From contig JAGRIH010000011.1 of the NCBI GenBank assembly GCA_020443345.1, forward strand, positions 1 to 61,438: a DNA stretch of 61,438 nt, in the 5' to 3' direction. Positions 45,177 through 54,337 of this stretch are shown in pieces. The position numbers and the translations under genes are program-made. The DNA comes from Halioglobus sp. Lineage in GTDB: Bacteria > Pseudomonadota > Gammaproteobacteria > Pseudomonadales > Halieaceae. Positions within the stretch are counted from its first letter, which is position 1. Each line of letters starts with the position of its first letter. The notes beneath the pieces are model-generated. The model made no database searches and was not told the origin of the DNA. It worked only from the letters and a program-made list of their open reading frames with translations.

Positions 45177-47563
45177 CCGGTCGCGCCGCCGCGGTACCGG
45201 CCGAGCTGTACCGGCGCAGCAATCCCTGGCCGGCCGGCGACGGTCAACCGGTACTGTTCATTCTGGACGCGCGCAACGACTTCGAGCGGGACATACTCAG
45301 CCAGTGGGTGCGCCTTTGCGCCGCCGACGGCGGCGGACAGTGCGACGCACCGCAGGTGTGCCTGTCGCTGGCGGACGATCGCCGGAGCTTCGACAGCGCG
45401 CAGTTGTCGGCGGCACTGGCACGGTCGGAGGACACGCTGGTGGCGCCGCTGCGCATCGCCTGGCTGCCGTCCCCGGATGAGCTCGACACGGGACCGCACC
45501 TGCGCAATCTGCTGTTCGGCGATCCGCGCCACCCGGGTGCGCACCGCGCGCGCCGTATCCTGGCGAGATCGCCACAGCGTATGCATTTGCTCGCCGGTGC
45601 GCCGGATTCGGTGGCCCGGCTGCGCCGCCGTTTCGAGCACCAGCACCGCGCGAGAGGCGAGGGCGCCGCGCCGGCATTTGCCGACTTCGTGGCGCAGCAG
45701 GCGGCGCTGGTCCTGGATATGGCGGAACGCCGTCTGCAGGGCGGGCGCTACAAGGTCCCGCGCCATGTCGCGGACAGCCTGCTGACCAGCCCCGGCTACA
45801 ATGCCGCGCTGCAGCGGCTGGCCGCACAGACCGGTCGCACCCGGGTCGATCTGTTGCGCGAGGCCCAGGGCTACCTGGAGGAAATGGTCTCGCGACCCAG
45901 CACCTTCTGGCTGGATGTCTACGCCCGCTTCAACCGGTTTTGCCTGGGTCTGGGTTATGAGCAGAGAATCCTCTACGACAAGGCAGCCCTGGAAAAGATG
46001 CGCCAACTGGTGCGCTACCAGCCGACCATGCTGCTGTGGACCCACAAGACCTACCTGGACGGCATGGTGGTGCCCAGGGTGCTCTTCGACAACGACTTCC
46101 CCACGCCGCACATGTTCGGCGGGGCCAATATGAACTTTCCCGGTCTGGGCTTTCTGCTGCACCGCGCCGGTGCGGTCTTTATCAAGCGCAGCTTCCAGGA
46201 CAATGAACTGTATAAAATCACCCTGCGCCACTACATCGGCTACCTGATGGAAAAGCGCTTCCCGATGAGCTGGTCCTTCGAGGGCACACGCTCGCGCACC
46301 GGCAAGCTGATGCCGCCGCGCTACGGCCTGTTGAAGTACGTGCTGGAGGCCTGCCACGCCACCGACGCAAAAAATATTCACATCATCCCCCTCACCATCA
46401 GCTACGATCTGATTCGCGACGTGGAGGAGTACGCCACCGAACAGACCGGCCGCAGCAAGGGCGCCGAATCCCTGCGCTGGTTCATCGGCTATGTCCGCAG
46501 CCTGGCCAGACCCATGGGCAAGGTCTACGTCGACATCGGCGAGCCGGTGGTACTGCCCCAGGCGCCGCCGCCGGACGATCGCCTGGCGCTGTCCAAGATC
46601 GCGTTCGAAGTCGCCGTACAGGCCAACAATGTCACTCCCGTGACCTTCCCCTCGCTGGTCACCATGAGCCTGCTGGGCGCCGCACCGCGCGCCCTCACGG
46701 AAGAGGAGCTGGTACGGGACCTGGACGCACTGCTGTCCTGGGCGGAGGCGCGCCGGCTGCGCATCTCCCCGGATTTCGACCGCAACTACGCCCAGCATAT
46801 GCGGGAGCGGATGGCCAACATGATCCAGGAGCGCATCGTCACCCGCTACGACGGAGGCCCGGACGTGGTCTACGCCATCGAACTGGAGCAGCACCCGGTG
46901 GCCAGCTACTACCGGAACACCATCATTCATTTTTTCGTCAACAAGGCACTGATCGAACTGGCCATGCTCAAGGCCAGTGAACAGCATGGCGATAGCGCGG
47001 TCGAGCTGTTCTGGCAGGAGGTGGACAGGCTGCGCGACCTGTTCAAATTCGAGTTTTTTTACGCACCCAGCGACGAGTTCCATCGCCAGATCCGCACCGA
47101 ACTGGCGCGCTATGACGACAACTGGGAGACGCTGCTGGCAAAGGGGGCGGCGGGCTTTGCGCAGTTGCAGAACAAGATGCTGCTGGTGGTTTGCCACGTT
47201 ACCCTGCTGAGTTTCGCCGAGGCCTATTCCGTGGTCGCCGAAGTACTGGTGCGCCTGGCCGCGGGCGAAACCCTGGAGGAGACCGAGTGCATCAACCGGG
47301 CACTCCGGCTCGGTCGCCAGGCCTACCTGCAGCGGCGCATCAGCAGCCCCGCCTCGATTGGCAAACAGCTTTTCAGGAACGGTTTCCAGTTGGCACAGCA
47401 CCGTCAACTGACCGGTCGCGGCGATGCGCACACGGTCGGGGCACGGCTTGAACTGGCGCGGGAAATACGCGATGTGCTGCGGCGCATCGAGCTGTTCAGG
47501 GCCATCGGTGTGGCCCGTCACGGCATGCAGCAGGACAGGCGAGAACAGGAGGGACAGACATGA
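45173..47563 (+). CDS. plsB: Glycerol-3-phosphate 1-O-acyltransferase (PlsB family)
   Basis: Membrane-associated enzyme (796 residues) that acylates sn-glycerol 3-phosphate to lysophosphatidate. The acyltransferase core has LLWTHKTYLDGMVVP with His291-Asp296 (HX4D), then GGANMNFPG, RAGAVFIKRSF, and SFEGTRSRTGKLMPPRYGLL (Glu370). The THKTYLDG form differs from the HRSHMDY of E. coli PlsB and looks nearer to mycobacterial PlsB2 and GPAT/DHAPAT types. Overlaps both neighbours by 4 bp, so the three enzymes of phosphatidate synthesis are translationally coupled. Confidence 0.93.
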   Translation: MTGRAAAVPAELYRRSNPWPAGDGQPVLFILDARNDFERDILSQWVRLCAADGGGQCDAPQVCLSLADDRRSFDSAQLSAALARSEDTLVAPLRIAWLPSPDELDTGPHLRNLLFGDPRHPGAHRARRILARSPQRMHLLAGAPDSVARLRRRFEHQHRARGEGAAPAFADFVAQQAALVLDMAERRLQGGRYKVPRHVADSLLTSPGYNAALQRLAAQTGRTRVDLLREAQGYLEEMVSRPSTFWLDVYARFNRFCLGLGYEQRILYDKAALEKMRQLVRYQPTMLLWTHKTYLDGMVVPRVLFDNDFPTPHMFGGANMNFPGLGFLLHRAGAVFIKRSFQDNELYKITLRHYIGYLMEKRFPMSWSFEGTRSRTGKLMPPRYGLLKYVLEACHATDAKNIHIIPLTISYDLIRDVEEYATEQTGRSKGAESLRWFIGYVRSLARPMGKVYVDIGEPVVLPQAPPPDDRLALSKIAFEVAVQANNVTPVTFPSLVTMSLLGAAPRALTEEELVRDLDALLSWAEARRLRISPDFDRNYAQHMRERMANMIQERIVTRYDGGPDVVYAIELEQHPVASYYRNTIIHFFVNKALIELAMLKASEQHGDSAVELFWQEVDRLRDLFKFEFFYAPSDEFHRQIRTELARYDDNWETLLAKGAAGFAQLQNKMLLVVCHVTLLSFAEAYSVVAEVLVRLAAGETLEETECINRALRLGRQAYLQRRISSPASIGKQLFRNGFQLAQHRQLTGRGDAHTVGARLELAREIRDVLRRIELFRAIGVARHGMQQDRREQEGQT

Positions 47564-48564
47564 GCAACCTCAAAATCGGCGTGTTGGGCGGCGGCTCCTG
47601 GGGTACCACAGTGGCTTCCCTGGTCACCCGCAATGCACCCGTTACCCTGTGGGCCCGCAACCAGCAGACGGTGCACGAGATCAACACCCGACACAGCAAC
47701 GAGACCTATCTTCCCGGCGCCACCCTGCCGCCCAAGCTCACTGCCACCAACGACATCGCCGAGGTGGTGAGCGGCGCCGATGTGGTGATCATGGGGGTAC
47801 CCTCGCAGAACTTCCGCGCGGTGCTGGAGGAAGTCGCGCCGCACATCCGCCCGTGGGTGCCGGTCATCAGCCTGACCAAGGGCCTGGAACTGGACACGCG
47901 CATGCGCATGACCCAGATCATCAACGAGGTGCTGCCCGGCCACCCGGTGGGCGTGCTCACCGGCCCCAACCTGGCGCGGGAGATCATGTCCGGGCAGGCC
48001 GCGGCCAGCGTGATCGCCATGGAGGACGAAATCATCGTGCGCGAACTGCAAAAAGTGTTCAACAGCGGCCTGTTTCGCTGCTACACCAATACCGACGTGA
48101 TCGGCTGCGAACTGGGCGGCGTACTGAAAAACATTATCGCCATCGCCGTGGGCATGGGTGACGGCCAGGGCGCCGGGGACAACACCCGCTCCGCGCTGAT
48201 CACCCGGGGCCTGGCTGAAATCACCCGTCTGGGCGTGGCCATGGGCGGACGCGCGGAAACCTTTGCCGGACTGGCCGGGATGGGCGATATGATCGCCACC
48301 TGCATCAGCCCCCAGAGCCGCAACCGCCACGTCGGCGTGGAACTGGGCAAGGGCCGCGATATGGCGGACATCATCAGCGAAATGGTGATGGTGGCGGAGG
48401 GCGCCAAAAGTGCGCCGGCGGTGATCGCCCTGTCCGAGCGCTACGGTATAGAGATGCCCATCGCCAGCGATGTGTATCGTGTGCTGTCGGGCCAGAGTAC
48501 GGCCAGCCGCGCCTTCCGGGGGCTGTTGCGGGTGAGCGCCGGCGCCGAATCCGAACCCGGCTGA
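47560..48564 (+). CDS. gpsA: NAD(P)H-dependent glycerol-3-phosphate dehydrogenase
   Basis: Cytoplasmic enzyme (334 residues) reducing dihydroxyacetone phosphate to sn-glycerol 3-phosphate, the substrate of the preceding PlsB. The Rossmann motif IGVLGGGSWGTTVA is at the N-terminus; LTKGLELD, TGPNLAREI, and the substrate region GVLKNIIAIAVGMGDG with NTRSALITRGLAEI are diagnostic. Third gene of the HAD-PlsC, PlsB, GpsA operon, linked by an ATGA overlap. Confidence 0.96.
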   Translation: MSNLKIGVLGGGSWGTTVASLVTRNAPVTLWARNQQTVHEINTRHSNETYLPGATLPPKLTATNDIAEVVSGADVVIMGVPSQNFRAVLEEVAPHIRPWVPVISLTKGLELDTRMRMTQIINEVLPGHPVGVLTGPNLAREIMSGQAAASVIAMEDEIIVRELQKVFNSGLFRCYTNTDVIGCELGGVLKNIIAIAVGMGDGQGAGDNTRSALITRGLAEITRLGVAMGGRAETFAGLAGMGDMIATCISPQSRNRHVGVELGKGRDMADIISEMVMVAEGAKSAPAVIALSERYGIEMPIASDVYRVLSGQSTASRAFRGLLRVSAGAESEPG

Positions 48565-48733
48565 GCCCGCTGTTGCGCACCGCTCTAACTGAACCGGGTG
48601 GCCGCAGTGGAACTCGGCGCCTGAGGCGTCGCCAGGGTGGCAATTGGCGCACGCTCTGGTAGCATTTGGCAGCGGCGCCGCGGGGAGCGCCGCCGGCACA
48701 GCCGACCAACACCATAACAAGGACCGGACGCGC

Positions 48734-49591
48734 ATGCGCTTTACGACACACGCTGTTCTGGCCGCGCTGCTACTGGCCGCCGGCTCGGCGCTGGTACACG
48801 CCGGCGACTCCAGGTTTGCGCAGCTCGAAGGCAACCCGCAACTGCGCTCGGCATCGGCGCTGGTGCTGGATGCACAGGGCAACGTCATTTACGGCAAGGA
48901 TGCCGACGCGGTGCGCCCGATCGCCTCGATCACCAAACTGATGACCGCCATGGTGATACTGGATGCCAAACTGGATCTGCAGCAGCGGATCACCATCGAC
49001 AAGCGCGACCGGGACCTGGTACGACTGACCGGTTCGCGGCTGGAGGTCGGCGCCACCCTCACGCGGCGCGAATTGCTGCTGCTGGCCTTGATGTCCTCGG
49101 AAAACCGCGCCGCGGCGGCGCTGGGGCGCACCTACCCCGGCGGCACCCGAGCCTTCGTCGAGCAGATGAATCACAAGGCCGCGGCGCTGGGTATGCACAG
49201 CAGCCGCTTTGCCGATGCGGCGGGGCTGCGGGCAGAGAACGTCGCCAGCGCCAGCGACCTGGCAAAAATGCTGGCGGCGGCCGAGGGCTATCCCCTGATT
49301 GCCCGTGCCACCACCACCACGCGATTGCAGGTTCGCCCTTACAGCCGGCGCGGGCCGCTCATCTACGGCAACACCAACCGCCTGCTGAAAAACGCCAGCT
49401 GGCACATCGGCTTGAGTAAAACCGGCTATATCAACGAGGCCGGCCGCTGCCTGGTGATGCAGGCCAACATCGCCGGCGAACATCTGTCCATCGTGCTGCT
49501 CAATTCGTTCGGCAAACTGACTCCCTTTGGCGACTCCAACCGGCTGCGCCGGTGGCTGCTCGCCAGCAGCCGGACGCTCGCCCATCGGTAA
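48734..49591 (+). CDS. pbpG: D-alanyl-D-alanine endopeptidase (PBP7)
   Basis: Periplasmic serine peptidase (285 residues) that cleaves peptidoglycan cross-links. A signal peptide (residues 1-23, cleaved near LVHAGD) precedes the penicillin-binding fold, with SITK (Ser65, Lys68), SEN (122-124) and KTG (229-231) as the three active-site motifs. Length and GYINEAGRCLVMQA agree with PbpG. The ATG at 48734 gives a correct signal peptide; longer frames do not. Confidence 0.93.
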   Translation: MRFTTHAVLAALLLAAGSALVHAGDSRFAQLEGNPQLRSASALVLDAQGNVIYGKDADAVRPIASITKLMTAMVILDAKLDLQQRITIDKRDRDLVRLTGSRLEVGATLTRRELLLLALMSSENRAAAALGRTYPGGTRAFVEQMNHKAAALGMHSSRFADAAGLRAENVASASDLAKMLAAAEGYPLIARATTTTRLQVRPYSRRGPLIYGNTNRLLKNASWHIGLSKTGYINEAGRCLVMQANIAGEHLSIVLLNSFGKLTPFGDSNRLRRWLLASSRTLAHR

Positions 49592-49743
49592 CTCCCGTTC
49601 CGCGCATCCGCAGTATGCCGTAGCGCTGTTCCCCCCGCAGTACGCCCAGGGCGTACAGGTCGGCCTGCGGGTTGAGGTAGACGCCATCGCCGGCATCTGC
49701 AAATTCCGCGTCGAGACCGGCGAGTACACCGGGGCCGGTCGGC

Positions 49744-50826
49744 TCAGGCCCTGATCCGGCCCAGGCCGGGGTCGGCAACACCCGTCACATGCGGGCCCAG
49801 CGGATTCCTGGGGCGGTAGGTGGGGTCGGCCTTGTAGCGCTCCAGCAGGGATTCGTGTACCCCTTCCATGCCGTGGGCGGTGGCGCCGACCGGGCGCATA
49901 TAGCGGTCGCGGGTAATGCGGTACAGGCCGCCCAGGAAGTCCTGGTAGGAGTCGATCACCGGCCCCGTGTAGTTGCGCTTGGTCACCCGCGGAATGGCCT
50001 GCGCCTGCAGTCCCAGGCCGCAGTCGGCGGCTTTTTCCAGCAGCCACTTGAGCGCGACATTGGACAGCGCGTGGGTCCGGTAGCCGCCGCCGACATTGGA
50101 GTGCGCCCCGGCAAACCACTGCTGCTGCATCACCTGGTTGGGTTTCTCTTTCGGGTCCCACAGGGTGGCGCGGTAGTTTTCCCGGTGCTCGTCGGTGGCC
50201 AGCGCCTGGTAGGCGTGGCGCACGATACTGCTCAGCTCGGTATCGTGAAATTCATAGAATCTGCGGTTGAACCAGTCGAAGGAATTGACCGGAATACCGA
50301 GTGCGCCCACGGTATCCCACACGCCGATGAACTTGACGGAAACCGCGTTTGCGTAGCGCTCGCGAAACATCAGGGCCGACGGGGTGTCGGCACCGTCGTC
50401 GCGCGCCCGGTACAACTGATAGCCTTCGCTGATGACCTCATCGCGCCGGCGCTTGTTGCCCACCGCGCGCCGGACCAGGCCGCAGTTGCGCAGCATGCCG
50501 ACCAGGCTGCGCGCAGTATACGCACCGCGGGAGAAACCGATAATAAAAATGTCGTCCCCCTCGGTGTAGTTGTCGACCAGCCAGGCATAGCCCTGGCGTA
50601 TATTCCTGGACAGCCCCACGCCGAACAGCCCGCCGGCGAGTTTGTTGTACCAACTGGTGCCGACACCTTTGTCATACCATTTGAGTTGTTTGCGGCCATC
50701 GGGCGCGAGCTTGTCACAGGCCTCGTAAAACAGGCGAACGTTGGTATCGGTGCTGCCTTCGATATCGGCATCGTTGTCCGGCGTATTCCAGGTTCCATCA
50801 AAACAGATCAGCAAGTTTTTTCCCAT
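49744..50826 (-). CDS. DUF2235 alpha/beta-hydrolase
   Basis: Cytoplasmic-looking 360-residue hydrolase of the DUF2235 family, which includes phospholipase-like Tle1 proteins. It begins KNLLICFDGTWNTPDND, has the nucleophile elbow GFSRGAYTARSL (Ser99), a GVWDTVGALGIPV segment and WFAGAHSNVGGGY with the catalytic His region. No signal peptide and no type VI secretion genes nearby, so an effector role is unsupported. ATG at 50826 has AGGGAGA upstream. Upstream frames lack similarity. Confidence 0.86.
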   Translation of the reverse strand: MGKNLLICFDGTWNTPDNDADIEGSTDTNVRLFYEACDKLAPDGRKQLKWYDKGVGTSWYNKLAGGLFGVGLSRNIRQGYAWLVDNYTEGDDIFIIGFSRGAYTARSLVGMLRNCGLVRRAVGNKRRRDEVISEGYQLYRARDDGADTPSALMFRERYANAVSVKFIGVWDTVGALGIPVNSFDWFNRRFYEFHDTELSSIVRHAYQALATDEHRENYRATLWDPKEKPNQVMQQQWFAGAHSNVGGGYRTHALSNVALKWLLEKAADCGLGLQAQAIPRVTKRNYTGPVIDSYQDFLGGLYRITRDRYMRPVGATAHGMEGVHESLLERYKADPTYRPRNPLGPHVTGVADPGLGRIRA

Positions 50827-51096
50827 GGTATTCTCCCTGTGCTTGCGATGAAGCGCGAACTGCCAGCGTGGCGCCGCGCGCCGCTTCCAGATATACACCA
50901 GCTCGGCCGGGGATAACACCGTCGAAGCAACTGCCAGTTCAACTATCGGCGCGCTTCGCACCACTTCCACTGCTGCGCCTCCGGACCCGGAAAATCCACC
51001 GCCGCGGCGCCACTTGACCGCCGGCAGCGGGACTGAAACACTGGGTCTGTCACTGCTCAAGCTGCTCGGTATGGACTCACCGCGGGGGACACTGCC

Positions 51097-52026
51097 ATGA
51101 TCAATCGCCGCCAGGTACTGCAATTGAGCGCCGGCATGCTGGCCGGCGCCGCCATGGGCGCACCGACTCCTCGGGCGAGTGCGGCACAGTCAACTGTGCA
51201 GCTTATCCAGCGCGCCATCCCCGGCTCCGGAGAACTGCTGCCGGTGATAGGCATGGGCACCTCGCGCACGTTCGACACCGGAGCCGACGCCGCATCCCTG
51301 GCGGATCTGTCCGAGGTGATGCAGGCTTTTTTTGCCGGCAGCGGCGAAGTGATCGACTCCTCCCCCATGTACGGCAATGCCGAGTCGCGGGTGGGCGATA
51401 TCCTGCGCGCCATGGCGCAGCCGCCAGAACTGTTTGCCGCCACCAAGGTGTGGACCACCGGGCGCGAGCAGGGCATCGCGCAGATGCGGGAGTCGGCGCG
51501 GCGCATGCACGTGGAGCGTTTCGATCTGATCGCGGTGCACAATCTGCAGGACTGGCAGACGCAACTGGATACACTAAAACAGTGGCGGGAAGAGGGCCGG
51601 GTGCGCTATATCGGCATCACCACGTCCCACGGCCGCGACCACGAACAGTTTATCCAGGTGATGCGCAGCGAACCGCTGGACTTCGTGCAGTTCAGCTACA
51701 ACATCCAGGACCGCGCGGCGGAACAGACCCTGCTGCCGCTGGCCCAGGAGCGCGGCATCGCCACCATGATCAACCGGCCCTACCAGCGCGGCCAGTTGTT
51801 CGTCAGGTCCCGCGCTCGGGCGTTGCCGGCGCTGGCGGCCGAGCTCGACTGCGACAGTTGGGGACAGTTTTACCTGAAGTTCATCCTCGGGCACCCCGCG
51901 GTTACCTGCATCATCCCGGCCACCTCGAGTCCCGGGCACATGGCCGATAACATGCAGGCCAATTTCGGCCGCGTTCCCGACGCCGCGCAGCGGCGGCAGA
52001 TGCTGAACATCTTCGAGTCCCTGTAA
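51097..52026 (+). CDS. Exported aldo/keto reductase
   Basis: A 309-residue aldo/keto reductase with an N-terminal Tat-type signal (INRRQVLQLSAGMLAGAAMG, cleaved near ASAAQS), so probably periplasmic after folding with NADPH. Catalytic tetrad positions are visible: Asp in EVIDSSPMYGN, with the Tyr in the same segment, Lys in FAATKVWT, and His in IAVHNLQDW. Substrate unknown. It is followed after 1 bp by a transporter gene, suggesting an operon. Confidence 0.87.
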   Translation: MINRRQVLQLSAGMLAGAAMGAPTPRASAAQSTVQLIQRAIPGSGELLPVIGMGTSRTFDTGADAASLADLSEVMQAFFAGSGEVIDSSPMYGNAESRVGDILRAMAQPPELFAATKVWTTGREQGIAQMRESARRMHVERFDLIAVHNLQDWQTQLDTLKQWREEGRVRYIGITTSHGRDHEQFIQVMRSEPLDFVQFSYNIQDRAAEQTLLPLAQERGIATMINRPYQRGQLFVRSRARALPALAAELDCDSWGQFYLKFILGHPAVTCIIPATSSPGHMADNMQANFGRVPDAAQRRQMLNIFESL

Positions 52027-52027
52027 C

Positions 52028-53326
52028 ATGCCGGCCCGGCCGGGAGCGCGTTGGTCGATACAGCGCGCGCTGACACTGGCCTGCGATATCCGGCCGCGGG
52101 AGATACGGGCCACGCTGGCAGCGTTTCTGCTGGTGTTGTTGCTGATGGGCTCTTACTATCTCCTGCGGCCGCTGCGCGATGCGCTGGCCAGCGACTGGAG
52201 CGACGCCGAGCTCAGCTGGCTGTGGACGGCCACTTTCGTCTGCAGCACCATCGCCGTATCCCTGTACGGCGCCGTGGTGGCGCGCCTGAGTACCCGGCGA
52301 CTGGTACCGGGGGTGTATGCCTTTTTTGCCGCCAGTTTCGTGCTGTTCTTTCTCGGGGGGCAGTCGCTGGATCGCGCGGCAGTGCTGGACAAGGTCTTTT
52401 ACGTGTGGGTCAGTGTGTTCAGCCTGTTTCACATCTCGGTGTTCTGGAGTTTCATGGCGGACACCTTCTCCCGGCTGCAGGCCACCCGCCTGTTTGGCTT
52501 TATCGGCGCCGGCGCCAGCATCGGCGCCATCGGCGGCCCGGGCGTCGCGGCCCTGCTGGTGGACGACCTGGGCACCGCAGCACTGTTGCTGATCGCCAGC
52601 GCGCTGCTGGCGGCCACCGTGCCGCTGGTGCTGTGGCTGCAGGGCCTAAAATACCGCGACCTGGGGGTTGCGCCGATCGCGGCGAGCAGTGCGGATTTTG
52701 CCGCGATCGGCGGCAATCCCCTGGCGGGTTTTACCGAGTTTCTGCACAGCCGCTACCTGCTCGCCATCGGTCTGTTTATCTTTCTCTATACTGCTATCGG
52801 CTCCTTCGTGTACTTCGAGTTGAAAAACCTGCTGGCGGACTATGACGAGGCCGCCCGCGCCCGGATATGGGCCGCTATGGATCTGGTGGTCAACACGCTG
52901 ACGGTGCTGGTGGCCGCTTTCGCCACCGGGCGCATAGCCAAAACCCTGGGACTGCCGTTCACCCTGGCGCTGGTACCGGTGCTGCTCAGCGCCGGCCTGC
53001 TCACCCTGGCCGCGGCACCCATGGTGGCCGTGGTAGTGGCCGTACAGATCGTGCGGCGCGCCGGCAACTACGCCATTACGCGGCCGGCCCGGGAAATGCT
53101 GTTCACCGCAGTGGATCGCGAGGTGCGCTACAAGGCCAAACCGGTCATCGATATCGTCATCTACCGCGGCGGCGATATGCTCAACGCCTGGTTCTTCACC
53201 GCCCTCAGCCAGGGTCTGGGGCTGGGTATGGCACCGCTGGCGCTGGTGGGCTCAGCCATTGCGGCTCTGTGGGCGCTCACCGGTGTGTACCTGGGCCGGC
53301 AGTTTGCGCAAACGCATGCGCACTGA
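52028..53326 (+). CDS. MFS-type transporter, NTP/NDP exchange-like
   Basis: A 432-residue polytopic inner-membrane protein with about 12 TM segments. It resembles proteins annotated as NTP/NDP exchange transporters (Tlc/AAA-like) of free-living bacteria: MGSYYLLRPLRDALAS in TM1, FGFIGAGASIGAIGGPGVA, and NYAITRPAREMLFTAVDREVRYKAK then PVIDIVIYRGGD near the C-terminus. True nucleotide transport is shown only in intracellular bacteria, so the substrate here is open. Confidence 0.8.
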   Translation: MPARPGARWSIQRALTLACDIRPREIRATLAAFLLVLLLMGSYYLLRPLRDALASDWSDAELSWLWTATFVCSTIAVSLYGAVVARLSTRRLVPGVYAFFAASFVLFFLGGQSLDRAAVLDKVFYVWVSVFSLFHISVFWSFMADTFSRLQATRLFGFIGAGASIGAIGGPGVAALLVDDLGTAALLLIASALLAATVPLVLWLQGLKYRDLGVAPIAASSADFAAIGGNPLAGFTEFLHSRYLLAIGLFIFLYTAIGSFVYFELKNLLADYDEAARARIWAAMDLVVNTLTVLVAAFATGRIAKTLGLPFTLALVPVLLSAGLLTLAAAPMVAVVVAVQIVRRAGNYAITRPAREMLFTAVDREVRYKAKPVIDIVIYRGGDMLNAWFFTALSQGLGLGMAPLALVGSAIAALWALTGVYLGRQFAQTHAH

Positions 53327-53508
53327 CGCCGCGGAACACTGACAATTGCACCAATTGGCGCTGCGACGCATCGCCAGATCCCGCATCCGCGAGCGGAGCG
53401 CGCGGAGATGCCAGTTGCTGCTGCGAAACCTGAACCCGCACGGCGCAATTTTCAGTAAAATAGGCAGTCCAACAGTTATCCCTGCAGCCATACAATCGGT
53501 TTGTTCCC

Positions 53509-54321
53509 ATGCGTAATTTCCTGCCGCTCATCCCCATACTCTGCCTGCTCTGCGCCTGCGCCACCAGCCCCACGGGGCGCTCGCAGTTGATGCTGATTTC
53601 GCCGGAATCGGCCATCGTCGAATCGAAAAAAGCCTACCTCGACACCGTGGGTAAGCTGGACCAGGAAAACAAACTGGTCGACGACCCGAAAATGGCCGAC
53701 CGGGTGGCGACGATCACCGGTCGCCTGGTGACGGTGGCCGTGCAGCAGTTTCCCCGCTCCGCCGACTGGGAGTGGAGCGTGGCGATCATCGACGACCCGG
53801 AAACGGTCAATGCCTGGTGCATGGCGGGAGGGCGCATGGCGGTGTACACCGGCCTGTTTGAAAAACTGCACCTGAGCGACGCGGAGTTTGCCCAGATCAT
53901 GGGACACGAAATTGCCCACGCCCTGGCCAACCACACCGCAGAGCGCATGTCCCGGGCCATGGCCACGTCCCTGGGGGTGGCCGCAGTCGGCGTGGCCTCT
54001 GACAAGCCCGCCGCCACCATGGCCGGCGCGGCCCTCGCGGCAAAAATAGCGCTGGAGCTGCCCAACAGCCGCACCGCGGAATCCGAAGCGGACCAGATCG
54101 GTATGGAGCTGGCGGTGCGCGCCGGCTACGACCCGGACGCGGCGCTCAGCCTGTGGCAGAAAATGGGTTCCCTGGGCGGTTCCAAGCCGCCGGAATTCCT
54201 CAGTACCCACCCGGCGCCGGGCAATCGCGAAAACGCCCTGGCCGCGATGCTACCGGCGGCGCGCAAACTCAACCCCGGCGGCAAACCGGCCCCGGTACAC
54301 CCGGTACAGATCGTGCGCTGA
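53509..54321 (+). CDS. M48-family metalloprotease lipoprotein
   Basis: Zinc protease (270 residues) likely anchored in the outer membrane, similar to LoiP/YcaL quality-control proteases. A lipoprotein signal ends LLCAC17. The zinc site is HEIAH (His133, Glu134, His137) with the third ligand in ESEAD (Glu193 region). GGRMAVYTGLF just before the helix and STHPAPGNRENAL at the end are M48 features. Confidence 0.92.
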   Translation: MRNFLPLIPILCLLCACATSPTGRSQLMLISPESAIVESKKAYLDTVGKLDQENKLVDDPKMADRVATITGRLVTVAVQQFPRSADWEWSVAIIDDPETVNAWCMAGGRMAVYTGLFEKLHLSDAEFAQIMGHEIAHALANHTAERMSRAMATSLGVAAVGVASDKPAATMAGAALAAKIALELPNSRTAESEADQIGMELAVRAGYDPDAALSLWQKMGSLGGSKPPEFLSTHPAPGNRENALAAMLPAARKLNPGGKPAPVHPVQIVR

Positions 54322-54337
54322 GACGCCACAGCACCGC

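Noticed and set aside
44771-47521. 916-codon open frame on the minus strand opposite plsB
   Set aside because: It is antisense to a gene with intact HX4D and EGTR motifs. Long antisense frames are common in GC-rich DNA and this one has His/Gln/Ala-rich composition with no recognisable domain.
49500-49781. Minus-strand frame between pbpG and the DUF2235 gene
   Set aside because: It overlaps both genes, has no ribosome site and no recognisable domain.
49744-50826. DUF2235 protein as a type VI secretion effector
   Set aside because: No vgrG, hcp, paar, immunity or adaptor gene is adjacent.
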